Below are positions 50,910 through 57,421 of a stretch of 64,000 bases of DNA, in pieces; position 1 is the first letter of the stretch; the number at the start of each line of letters is the position of its first letter. Under the pieces are notes generated by a model. That model searched no databases, had not been told where the DNA came from, and worked only from the letters and a program-made list of their open reading frames with translations. Both the position numbers and the translations under genes were made by a program. The DNA comes from Micromonospora lutea (GTDB taxonomy: Bacteria > Actinomycetota > Actinomycetes > Mycobacteriales > Micromonosporaceae). The DNA is taken from contig NZ_BOPB01000025.1 of assembly GCF_016863535.1 (NCBI RefSeq), forward strand, positions 62,001 to 126,000, read 5' to 3'.

Positions 50910-52028
50910 TCAGGCGTACGGCCAGGTGGTGTACGAGATCCGCGCGTTCAGGTTGGCCGGCACGCCCAGCCAGGCGTAGCAGTTGACCCGCACCACCGTG
51001 TCCGCCCCAGACCGCCCCCAACTCGCCAGCACGCAGTGCCCCCGGGTCGGTTGGCTGTCGAAGTGCGGCGCGTGCGCGTTGACGAAGGCGGTGCCGAACG
51101 TGGTCCCGGTGTTCTGGAACGTCAGCTGGTACCGGCCGGTGCCGAGCAGCGCGCCGGTGGCGCCGCCGTGCGGGTCCACCGTCGAGTTGTACGAGTCGCC
51201 GCTGATCACACCGTCGCGGACATTCTCGCCGTAGAGGGTTCCGCTGGCGAAGCGCGGGCCGGCCGAGTGGCCCAGCAGGTCGACCCGGGTGCCGTAGGTG
51301 ACCGCGAAGCGGGCGTCGACCGGTGCGCCGGCCGGGTTCGCGCAGCGGACCTGCCAGTGGTCGGGCCAGGAGATCTGGCAGTTCACCGCGCCGGTGCCGA
51401 GCGCGGTGACGTGGGTCATCGGGAAGTAGCCGGTCCCGGGCGGATCCGGGTTCGGGTTCATCCGGAACTGGTAGCGGCCCTTTTCCAGGCGCTCGTACCG
51501 GATCTCGCCGCCGGTGGAGTCGTAGCCGTAGGTGGCCGGCAGGGTCCGTACGCCGGTCGGCGCGGCCTGGTCGGTGACGAACCATGCGAGGCGGCCCTGG
51601 TGGATCTGCCGCCGGTTGGTGAAGGTCGCCACGAACCGGCTGTCGACCGGCGCGCCGGTCGCCGAGAAGCAGCGCACCTGGATCAGCAGGTCGGGCGCGA
51701 CCAGGCTGCGGTACCAGCCGGCCACCGTACAGTGCACCGGCCCGCCGCCGTACGCCACCACGTGCGCGACCCCGCCGGTCGTCGCGGCACCCTCCAACTC
51801 CACGGTGTACGCCCCGGTGGCGGTGCGCCGGACCACGATGTCGCCGTCGGCGGAGTTGACGCTGTAGCCGTTGGTGACCCGGTACTCCGCGATGGTGGGC
51901 TGATCCGCCCAGACGGTGGCTGTGACCGGATCGGCGAGCGGATCCGCCCCGGCCGGTCCGGGCACGGCGAACGCCGCTCCGAGGAGCAGCGCGCTGATCC
52001 CCACCGCCATCCAGCTCGTACGTCGCAC
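50910..52028 (-). CDS. Secreted protein with three internal repeats, function unknown
   Basis: A 372-residue exported protein. The signal peptide is VRRTSWMAVGISALLLGAAF with AVPGPAGA as cleavage region. The mature part has three related domains of about 100-115 residues, each ending in one pattern: HCTVAGW...QVRC with TGAPVDSRFVATFTN, NCQISWP...QVRC with AGAPVDARFAVTYGT, and HCVLASW...RVNC with GVPANLNARISYTTW. The cysteine pairs (100/120, 217/229, 332/350) probably form one disulphide per domain. I do not recognise the family. GTG 52028 follows GGGAGGG. It is convergent with the LigD polymerase gene, 10 bases apart. Confidence 0.78.
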   Translation of the reverse strand: MRRTSWMAVGISALLLGAAFAVPGPAGADPLADPVTATVWADQPTIAEYRVTNGYSVNSADGDIVVRRTATGAYTVELEGAATTGGVAHVVAYGGGPVHCTVAGWYRSLVAPDLLIQVRCFSATGAPVDSRFVATFTNRRQIHQGRLAWFVTDQAAPTGVRTLPATYGYDSTGGEIRYERLEKGRYQFRMNPNPDPPGTGYFPMTHVTALGTGAVNCQISWPDHWQVRCANPAGAPVDARFAVTYGTRVDLLGHSAGPRFASGTLYGENVRDGVISGDSYNSTVDPHGGATGALLGTGRYQLTFQNTGTTFGTAFVNAHAPHFDSQPTRGHCVLASWGRSGADTVVRVNCYAWLGVPANLNARISYTTWPYA

Positions 52029-52264
52029 GACCGTAGCCCTCCCGCCCTCGCCGGACACCTGGCACCGCGCCACGAGTCTGGCAACCCCCGTCAATGCCCG
52101 TTCCCGGTCAACCGGCGCGGGCGTCGCGGCCATCGCTGTGACGCTACGCCCGCCGCCGTCGCCACAGAGCCGACCCCGGCGGCGGGGTGGTGGCTGCGTA
52201 GGGTGGGCGGAGCGCGGGTTCGGCTCGGGGCCGGCGGTCGCGCCGAGCGCTTGGAGGAGGCCCG

Positions 52265-53029
52265 ATGGCCAGCATCGACATCGCCGTACCGGCTCCGGCC
52301 GCTGTCGTCCCGCCCGCGCTGGCGGACCGTCCGCTGCTCACCTGGCTCGACGGCGCGACCGGCGAGCGGGTCGACCTGACCGCGGCCCAGCTCGGCGGGT
52401 GGGCGGCGCGCTCCGCCGGCCTGCTGCGCGACGGCTGCGGCCTGACGCCGGGCAGCCGGGTGGCGGTGCTGCTGCCGCCGCACTGGCGTACCACCGCGGT
52501 TCTGCTGGGCGCCTGGGCGGTCGGGCTGGAGGTCTCGTTCCGGCCGCGCGCCACCGCCGGGCTGCCGGTGCTGGAGCCCGGCGGTGATCGACCGTACGAC
52601 GCCGTCCTGGTCACCCCGGAACGGCTCGACGACTGGCTGGAGGACGTACCCGACGGGCTGCACCGCTACCTTGTCGGCACCGGGCCGGAGCCGCTGGACG
52701 ACGTGCCGGCCGGCTGGCTCGACTGGTCGGTGGAGGTGCTGCGACACGGTGCCGCCCCGATGGATCGCCCCCTCCTGCACGCCACCGACCCGGCCAGCCC
52801 GGACGGCACCACCTACGACGAGTGGGGCCGGGTGGCCCAGGCCGTCGCCGAGCAACTCGACCTGCGGGTCGGCGACCGGCTGCTGGTCGACGTCGCTGAG
52901 CACGACCAGCCGCTGAATTGGCTGCTCGCCCCGCTGTCGGCCGGCGCGTCGGTGGTGCTCTGCGCCAACCTCGACCCGGCGGCCCGGGAGGCGGTGGCCG
53001 CTGCCGAGCAGGTCACCCGGGTGCTCTGA
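52265..53029 (+). CDS. TIGR03089-family protein (truncated ANL-like)
   Basis: A 254-residue protein that resembles only the N-terminal half of acyl-adenylate-forming enzymes. LLTWLDGATGERVDLTAAQL, GLTPGSRVAVLLPPHWRTTA and LLGAWAVGLEVSFRP match the start of AMP-binding proteins. The P-loop and C-terminal catalytic lysine are missing; in its place comes RPLLHATDPASPDGTTYDEW, a degenerate P-loop region. This matches the actinobacterial TIGR03089 family, which is naturally short and has no known activity. ATG 52265 follows TTGGAGGAGG. It stands alone. Confidence 0.82.
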   Translation: MASIDIAVPAPAAVVPPALADRPLLTWLDGATGERVDLTAAQLGGWAARSAGLLRDGCGLTPGSRVAVLLPPHWRTTAVLLGAWAVGLEVSFRPRATAGLPVLEPGGDRPYDAVLVTPERLDDWLEDVPDGLHRYLVGTGPEPLDDVPAGWLDWSVEVLRHGAAPMDRPLLHATDPASPDGTTYDEWGRVAQAVAEQLDLRVGDRLLVDVAEHDQPLNWLLAPLSAGASVVLCANLDPAAREAVAAAEQVTRVL

Positions 53030-53053
53030 CCCACCGGGCCTCCGGGCCGGCCG

Positions 53054-53389
53054 TCATCCCTCGTCCAGCCGGTCGAGCAGGTCGACGGCGGCCCGCATGT
53101 AACCGCTGATCCAGCGGTCGTGGATGCGTTTGATCGGCAGCGGCGCGAGGGACAGATGCCGCTCCCGGCCGACCTTGCGCCCGGTCACCAACTCGGCGCG
53201 TTCCAGCACCCGTAGGTGTTGCAGCACCGTGGTGCGGTCCAGTTCTGGCAGCAGCGCGCAGAGCGAGCCGGTGGTGTGCGTGGACGCTTTCAGCGCGTCG
53301 AGCATCCGTCGCCGTATCGGTGAGGCGAGCGCCTTGAACACCAGATCGTCGTCGGAGTCGGCGGGATCCTTGGCGACCGAGCCAGTCAT
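53054..53389 (-). CDS. ArsR-like winged-helix repressor
   Basis: A 111-residue regulator. DDLVFKALASPIRRRMLDAL is the classic ArsR/DUF2087-like first helix, followed by THTTGSLCALLPELDRTTVL, QHLRVLERAELVTGRKVGRE as recognition helix and wing, and RHLSLAPLPIKRIHDRW. It begins MTGSVAK; its ATG lies within a 38-bp palindrome shared with the divergent SRPBCC gene. ArsR-SRPBCC pairs are common, and the regulator usually represses both genes. A TATTTT -10 element lies 6 bases upstream, so the mRNA is probably leaderless. A start 21 codons upstream is possible but would cross the SRPBCC start. Confidence 0.87.
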   Translation of the reverse strand: MTGSVAKDPADSDDDLVFKALASPIRRRMLDALKASTHTTGSLCALLPELDRTTVLQHLRVLERAELVTGRKVGRERHLSLAPLPIKRIHDRWISGYMRAAVDLLDRLDEG

Positions 53390-53416
53390 GTTGTAAAAAT
53401 ACAACATGACTGGCTC
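53379..53416. promoter_or_regulatory. 38-bp perfect palindrome spanning two divergent start codons
   Basis: Arms GAGCCAGTCATGTTGTA (53379-53395) and its exact complement (53400-53416) enclose AAAA. The ATG of the ArsR-like gene (53389-53387) and the ATG of the SRPBCC gene (53406-53408) are at symmetric positions within it. On the minus strand TATTTT at 53401-53396 is a -10 with 6-base spacing; on the plus strand TAAAAA at 53394-53399 is the weaker mirror. It is the likely ArsR operator. Confidence 0.85.
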
Positions 53417-53876
53417 ACTTACCGAACTCTCCTTCACCGTCTCCGGCCGCATCGCACGCCCGCGCGCCGAGGTGTACGAGGCCGTCGCCGACCCGGCGCA
53501 GCTTTCGCGCTACTTCACCACCGGCGGCGCCCAGGGGCGGCTGGAACCCGGGGCGCAGGTCACCTGGGACTTCCACGACTTTCCCGGCGCCTTCCCGGTC
53601 ACGGTGGCCGAGGCCGACCCGCCACACCGGATCGTCATCGAGTGGGACGGCGAGGCGACCACCGGCGACGGCGGCAACACCCGGGTCGTCTTCGAGTTCG
53701 AGTCGATCGACGACGACACCCGAACCCTGGTCACCATCACCGAGACCTCCTGGCAGCCGACTCCCGAGGGGGCCCGGGCCGCGTTCGGCAACTGCGAGGG
53801 GTGGACGGGGATGCTCGCCGCCCTCAAGATCTGGCTGGAGCACGGCATCAACCTGCGCGAAGGCTTCTACAAGTGA
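53406..53876 (+). CDS. SRPBCC/AHSA1-family protein
   Basis: A 156-residue START-like fold protein. FTVSGRIARPRAEVYEAVAD is the first strand-helix, then LSRYFTTGGAQGRLEPGAQV, TWDFHDFPGAFPVTVAEADP and the closing NCEGWTGMLAALKIWLEHGI helix typical of Aha1-like SRPBCC proteins. It may bind a hydrophobic ligand; function is unknown. No Shine-Dalgarno sequence is possible, as the start is 16 bases from the divergent ATG. Like its neighbour it begins MTGS, because both starts are in one palindrome. Nothing in the domain suggests a later start. Confidence 0.87.
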   Translation: MTGSLTELSFTVSGRIARPRAEVYEAVADPAQLSRYFTTGGAQGRLEPGAQVTWDFHDFPGAFPVTVAEADPPHRIVIEWDGEATTGDGGNTRVVFEFESIDDDTRTLVTITETSWQPTPEGARAAFGNCEGWTGMLAALKIWLEHGINLREGFYK

Positions 53877-53877
53877 G

Positions 53878-53934
53878 CTGGCCGCGCCGATCGTCGACCG
53901 GACCACCTGGAACGACGCGCGAGGCGTACTCCTG
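53878..53934 (+). pseudogene. Out-of-frame N-terminus of the DUF899 gene
   Basis: This stretch, in a frame one base off the downstream gene, reads IVDRTTWNDAR then GVLL, the usual start of DUF899 proteins. The family continues with a EKALTR-like segment, which appears at 53934 in the other frame (AQEKALTRM). The two frames share the G at 53934, so loss of one G in a CTGGCA context would explain the break. Confidence 0.7.
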
Positions 53935-53957
53935 CACAGGAGAAGGCCCTGACCCGG

Positions 53958-54581
53958 ATGAAGGACGCGATCAGCGCCGCCCGCCGCCGCATGCCGATGG
54001 TCGAGGTACGCCCAGACTACGCCTTCCACGGCCCAGAGGGCGTCGTCACCCTGCTCGACCTCTTCGACGGCCGCCCGCAGCTCATCGTCCAGCACTTCAT
54101 GTTCGCGCCCGACTGGCAGGAAGGCTACGACGGCTGCTCGATGATGGCCGAGCACATCGGCCCCCTGGCCCACCTGCACGCCCGGCGTACCTCCTTCGTC
54201 CTCACCTCCCGCGCGCCGCTGGAGCGCCTGCACGCCTTCCGGGCCCGGATGGGGTGGCACCTGCCCTGGTACTCGACCGTCGGCGACGCCTTCAACGAGG
54301 GCTTCGGGGCTACCGTCGACGGTGTGGAACGCCAGGGGATCAGCGTCTTCCTCCGCCGGGACGACCGCGTCTTCCACACCTGGTCGACCCACGCCCGGGG
54401 CGAGGAGCCGTTCATGGTCGTCTTCGACCTGCTCGACCTCACGCCACTCGGGCGCCAGGAAGACTGGGAGAACTCGCCACCCGGCTCACCGCAGGAGCCG
54501 ACCTACTCCTGGATGCGCCTCAGTGGCAGCTACGAGGAGAACGGCCGGCCTCGTAGCTGCCACCGACCGGAGCACGCCTGA
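53958..54581 (+). CDS. DUF899 thioredoxin-like protein, N-terminus frameshifted
   Basis: A 207-residue remainder of a DUF899 protein. MKDAISAARRRMPMVEVRPD leads into YAFHGPEGVVTLLDLFDGRP, LIVQHFMFAPDWQEGYDGCS (active-site-like Cys), then LTSRAPLERLHAFRARMGW and YSWMRLSGSYEE. The fold is thioredoxin-like with unknown reaction. About 25 N-terminal residues lie upstream in a different frame (53878-53934), so the ATG at 53958 may be a fallback start in a damaged gene. A sequencing error is also possible. Its place after SRPBCC in an ArsR-controlled unit is common. Confidence 0.8.
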   Translation: MKDAISAARRRMPMVEVRPDYAFHGPEGVVTLLDLFDGRPQLIVQHFMFAPDWQEGYDGCSMMAEHIGPLAHLHARRTSFVLTSRAPLERLHAFRARMGWHLPWYSTVGDAFNEGFGATVDGVERQGISVFLRRDDRVFHTWSTHARGEEPFMVVFDLLDLTPLGRQEDWENSPPGSPQEPTYSWMRLSGSYEENGRPRSCHRPEHA

Positions 54582-54584
54582 CAG

Positions 54585-54872
54585 TCACTCGACCCGGGGT
54601 ACCCGACGCCGGTCAAGCCCCGGCACCCGCCGCGAGCAGGGCGCATTGTGCTCGTAGGGCAGCACGCACCGCCCGCCGCCGTCGGGCAGCGGCTGGTCGC
54701 AAAAAACCCAGTGACGTACGTTCTGCTGATCCTCCAGCGAGACGTTCACCCCGCCCGGCTCGACCCGTGCGTTCAGCCGGGCCAGCACCCGGGCGGCGGT
54801 CCGGGCGAAGATCCGGGCCCGCAGCAGGTCCGGCGCGCTGACCGGCACGTGGATCATCCAACGCTCGCTCAT
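54585..54872 (-). CDS. Small protein of unknown function, partner of the DivIVA-like gene
   Basis: A 95-residue protein. MSERWMIHVPVSAPDLLRAR is followed by a helix rich in Ala/Arg (IFARTAARVLARLNARVEPG), and a C-terminal half with Cys and His (HWVFCDQPLPDGGGRCVLPY, EHNAPCSRR) that could bind zinc. I do not recognise it. Its ATG overlaps the stop of the DivIVA-domain gene, so they are coupled. Similar gene pairs next to small GntR regulators occur in Micromonosporaceae. It may be part of a mobile or conjugative accessory unit. Confidence 0.6.
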   Translation of the reverse strand: MSERWMIHVPVSAPDLLRARIFARTAARVLARLNARVEPGGVNVSLEDQQNVRHWVFCDQPLPDGGGRCVLPYEHNAPCSRRVPGLDRRRVPRVE

Positions 54873-55162
54873 CGGTACCGGTACCTCCCCGACTGGGCGC
54901 TCTGCCAGGCCCGCAGGGCGCTCTTGATGCGTACGTTCTCCTCCTGCACCGCCACCAACGCGGTCTGCGCGGTGGCCAGTTCGTCGGCGACCCGGTGCAG
55001 GAAGGCGCGGATCTCGGCCGGGTCCAGCCCGCGTCGCCGGACGTTGAAGCACCGCTCGCGGATCTGCGCGGGCCGCAGTGGATACGGAGCCGGCGGCGGC
55101 AGCACCGGCCATTCAGGGCTTGCCGCAGGCCGGCGCAGCAGCCGGCGGAACAGGTTGCGCAC
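54869..55162 (-). CDS. Small DivIVA-domain protein
   Basis: A 97-residue protein. An Arg/Leu-rich start (VRNLFRRLLRRPAAS) and a Pro-rich spacer precede the DivIVA signature: IRERCFNVRRRGLDPAEIRA with FLHRVADELATAQ, then a short coiled coil (TALVAVQEENVRIKSALRAW). Full DivIVA/Wag31 proteins are far longer; this short form is a frequent accessory protein in actinomycetes, with no known role. GTG 55162 has GAAGGG 8 bases upstream; GTG 55171 is an alternative. It is coupled to the gene at 54585-54872. Confidence 0.72.
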   Translation of the reverse strand: MRNLFRRLLRRPAASPEWPVLPPPAPYPLRPAQIRERCFNVRRRGLDPAEIRAFLHRVADELATAQTALVAVQEENVRIKSALRAWQSAQSGRYRYR

Positions 55163-55520
55163 GTTGACCACCCTTCGTCGGATCGGGTGACGGTGGAGGA
55201 GTGGCCTCCGCCGAGGGGGCCGGCGGAGACCGCCCTCGCCCGGCCGTCGCAGCCTCAATTGGCGGTACGACGACAGGGCCGCGCTGGGGGCGCGGAGTGG
55301 GGTCTCGACGGCGATGCGAGACCGGTACGAGAGGCGCCAACCGACCGCATCAGCACCGCATCACCGAGAGCGACGCTACCGATACCTCTCACCTCTGTCA
55401 ACGCTCTCTTACCTCTCGAATCTAGCCAGCCCCCTGCCTGCTCCTTCTCTCCTAGTCATTGCTGCTCTCTCACCTGGTGCTCGATACTGGGAGGGCCAAC
55501 CGACTGCAAGGGGCCTGCAC
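55163..55520. other. Gap with three CTCTYACCT sites upstream of the GntR gene
   Basis: A 358-base gap between divergent genes, pyrimidine-rich on its right side. The motif CTCT(C/T)ACCT occurs at 55386-55394, 55406-55414 and 55467-55475, always in the same direction. These are candidate sites for the GntR-type protein that follows. No gene is seen. Confidence 0.5.
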
Positions 55521-55748
55521 GTGCCGATTCCGCCAACCATGGACGAGTTGATCAAGGATCTGCTGAGACGGATCGAGGTGGGAGAGTTCCAGCCCGGGTC
55601 ACAGATTCCGTCCACTCAAGAGCTTTCCGACCACTACGACGTGTCGGTGTCAACGATCCACCGCGCGGTGGCGAGGCTGCGGCAACAGGGCGTGCTGGTC
55701 GGCCGCCCAGGTCGCGGCGTCTTCGTCGCGGAGGCCACACGGCGCTGA
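55521..55748 (+). CDS. Small GntR-family regulator (DNA-binding domain only)
   Basis: A 75-residue protein that is just the GntR winged helix: TMDELIKDLLRRIEVGEFQP, then GSQIPSTQELSDHYDVSVST and IHRAVARLRQQGVLVGRPGR, ending VFVAEATRR. No ligand domain follows; the TGA comes 9 codons after the wing. Such short GntR proteins are abundant in actinomycetes, often autoregulatory in mobile or secondary-metabolism loci. GTG 55521 follows AAGGGG; ATG 55539 is possible. Three repeated motifs lie upstream within 140 bases. Confidence 0.83.
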   Translation: MPIPPTMDELIKDLLRRIEVGEFQPGSQIPSTQELSDHYDVSVSTIHRAVARLRQQGVLVGRPGRGVFVAEATRR

Positions 55749-56103
55749 TCTTTTCCTGATCTCGCTGCCAGCGATGTGCCCTCAACCCGGGGGAGCCGAG
55801 CAGACCACCACCCGACCGGCCAGCGCGTACGAGCCGTTAATTTGAGGCCGCCTGACCGACCGCGGCGGAGGCCCGCTCCCCAGAGGGGAGGGCCGATGGC
55901 AGACGGGATGGTAGACCGCGTCACTTCTGATGCCACCTACGCCGGCTTGAGAGGACGACGGCTGGATTCAGCGGGCTAGAAAGATCACCGTCTGACCGAC
56001 CGAGGCGACGGCAGTTCAAGAAATGAACCGACTGTCGGACTGCCGCCAGCAGTGGCCGGCAGCCTTGGGGCGCAGCACCCGGCCGGGTGCGGTTTATTGC
56101 CGA
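55749..56103. other. Gap with two small hairpins sharing a core
   Basis: A 355-base gap with no convincing gene. CCGCC-N11-GGCGG at 55848-55868 and CCGTC-N14-GACGG at 55988-56011 both contain CTGACCGACCG just inside the left arm and lie 140 bases apart. A small dyad GTTCA-AGAAA-TGAAC lies at 56014-56028. Confidence 0.45.
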
Positions 56104-56844
56104 TCAGTACGCGCGTAGCCGATCGAGGTTGTCGCGAACCGCCGTATCGGGCGGCTTTACACCGTAGTGCAGGCTGCGAAGCGCCGCCGCAGCCTCATCA
56201 GGAGCGTCGCAAACTGCAGCACGTAGTTGAGTACGTCTCCACTGCTCGCGGCCCGCACGAATCGCTGCGTCCCACCCATCAACATGGTCCACACCGAACT
56301 CGACCACCAGTGAGTTGAGTACGTCTTCGATGCAGGGACGGAACCGGTGGCCGCCCACGGGAAAGTGAAATTCCGCCATGTGTGGAGGCTTCCCGGTACG
56401 CCATCGCTGGCGAGCTTTGCCCTTCTCACCAGCCACGAGGACGTAGGCGAACTCATCGCGGTGGGCATGGACGTGGATGTGGGCGGCCGGGACAGAGCCG
56501 TTCACTTGGCGGAGGTACTCGTACCGAAAGAGAGGGACTTTGTCCCCAGCCGGGACCACATGAAACCAGGATTCTTCCACAGCAAGGTAGGAGGCACCCC
56601 GGTCCCAGCAGCAGTTCAGCTTGACGGACAAGTCCAGCCGATGGGTGCCACCGATGTACAACGGGAACACGGCCTCTTTGCCGTTCTCGTATGCAGCCAC
56701 GATGACGCGTGGGCTGTCGGCGCCGCCGGCAACGACAGCGGACAAAGCCATCCTGGTTGGGATGACCCGCCCGATACGAGAGGTAAGGTCCTCAGCGAAG
56801 GCGGTGGCTTTGTCGATCAGTTGCTCGTCGGCGTTGTCACTCAT
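56104..56844 (-). CDS. Candidate TumE-like toxin of a two-gene module (unknown function)
   Basis: A 246-residue protein not firmly recognised. The middle contains VPLFRYEYLRQVNGS and AAHIHVHAHRDEF, then EFHFPVGGHRFRPCIEDVLN. The order of an RY-motif, an HxHxHxH cluster, a second His-rich strand and a helix after 'P...I.DVL' resembles the TumE (DUF6516) toxin layout, although the protein is about twice as long. The N-terminus has a domain with MALSAVVAGGADSPRVIVAA. Its ATG overlaps the preceding small gene by 8 bases. An enzyme or nuclease role is inference. It stands next to a restriction-modification system. Confidence 0.5.
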   Translation of the reverse strand: MSDNADEQLIDKATAFAEDLTSRIGRVIPTRMALSAVVAGGADSPRVIVAAYENGKEAVFPLYIGGTHRLDLSVKLNCCWDRGASYLAVEESWFHVVPAGDKVPLFRYEYLRQVNGSVPAAHIHVHAHRDEFAYVLVAGEKGKARQRWRTGKPPHMAEFHFPVGGHRFRPCIEDVLNSLVVEFGVDHVDGWDAAIRAGREQWRRTQLRAAVCDAPDEAAAALRSLHYGVKPPDTAVRDNLDRLRAY

Positions 56845-57022
56845 CTTCGCCGAGGAGATAGTCGATGCTACGGACGGTCTCGTACACCGCGCGCTCGTCG
56901 GGGCGCAGGTCAAAGTTTCGCCCTAGGTCGTACAGCGTCTCCTTGTCCATGCTCACGCGACGTAGGAGCGCTTCGCGCCATGCCAGCAGCTCGTCCCGCG
57001 TCTTGACGATGGCGGTTGGCAT
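56837..57022 (-). CDS. Candidate antitoxin-like small helical protein
   Basis: A 61-residue acidic, helical protein: MPTAIVKTRDELLAWREALL, RRVSMDKETLYDLGRNFDLR and ERAVYETVRSIDYLLGEDE. It precedes and overlaps the 246-residue gene by 8 bases in the order typical of toxin-antitoxin pairs. No DNA-binding helix-turn-helix is certain. Start 57022 is chosen because the longer in-frame version adds a Pro/Arg-rich leader without ribosome site. I know of similar small proteins beside unknown ORFs in actinomycetes, but their function is open. Confidence 0.55.
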   Translation of the reverse strand: MPTAIVKTRDELLAWREALLRRVSMDKETLYDLGRNFDLRPDERAVYETVRSIDYLLGEDE

Positions 57023-57421
57023 AGCCGGTCCTCTCGTCGCTGACGGTACTGCCGTAAGGCTCATGTTAAGCGGACCTCCTGAGAGCTGCTACCCGTAGTA
57101 ACGGACCGACACACTCTTGGCGACGGTGCGGACAAGTTTGAACACGAAGTGCGAGAAGCGACACCCCCCGATCGGGTAGATGCTGCGTGCTGACAGCAAG
57201 GAGTCGGCATAACGACAGTGGATGCGGTGCAACCAAGTGCAGTCACCGTCCCGCGTTCACGGTGCATTCGGCTGGAGGTCAGGCATATGACTCGATGTCC
57301 TTCCAAGGGGGTGTGTTGAGACGCTTCGGGGCTCAGGTTGGGTGGCGTGCTGATGGGGGCGGCTGGTCGGCGGGCTGTCCTATGCTCGTCGGGTGAGTGC
57401 GGCGGCGGGCATGCGGGCAAG
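57023..57421. other. Divergent gap between antitoxin-like gene and methyltransferase
   Basis: About 400 bases without a convincing gene and of lower GC than the core regions. It must hold promoters in both directions. No clear palindrome or control-protein (C-box) site was found, so the restriction system lacks a visible C regulator. Confidence 0.4.

Noticed and set aside
52265..53029. TIGR03089 gene as a truncated acyl-CoA ligase pseudogene
   Set aside because: The short form without the C-terminal catalytic half is the normal state of this actinobacterial family, and the ribosome site and frame are intact.
55776..55979. 67-codon frame in the gap after the GntR gene
   Set aside because: It starts at a GTG without ribosome site and is Arg/Pro-rich; it overlaps the hairpin at 55848.
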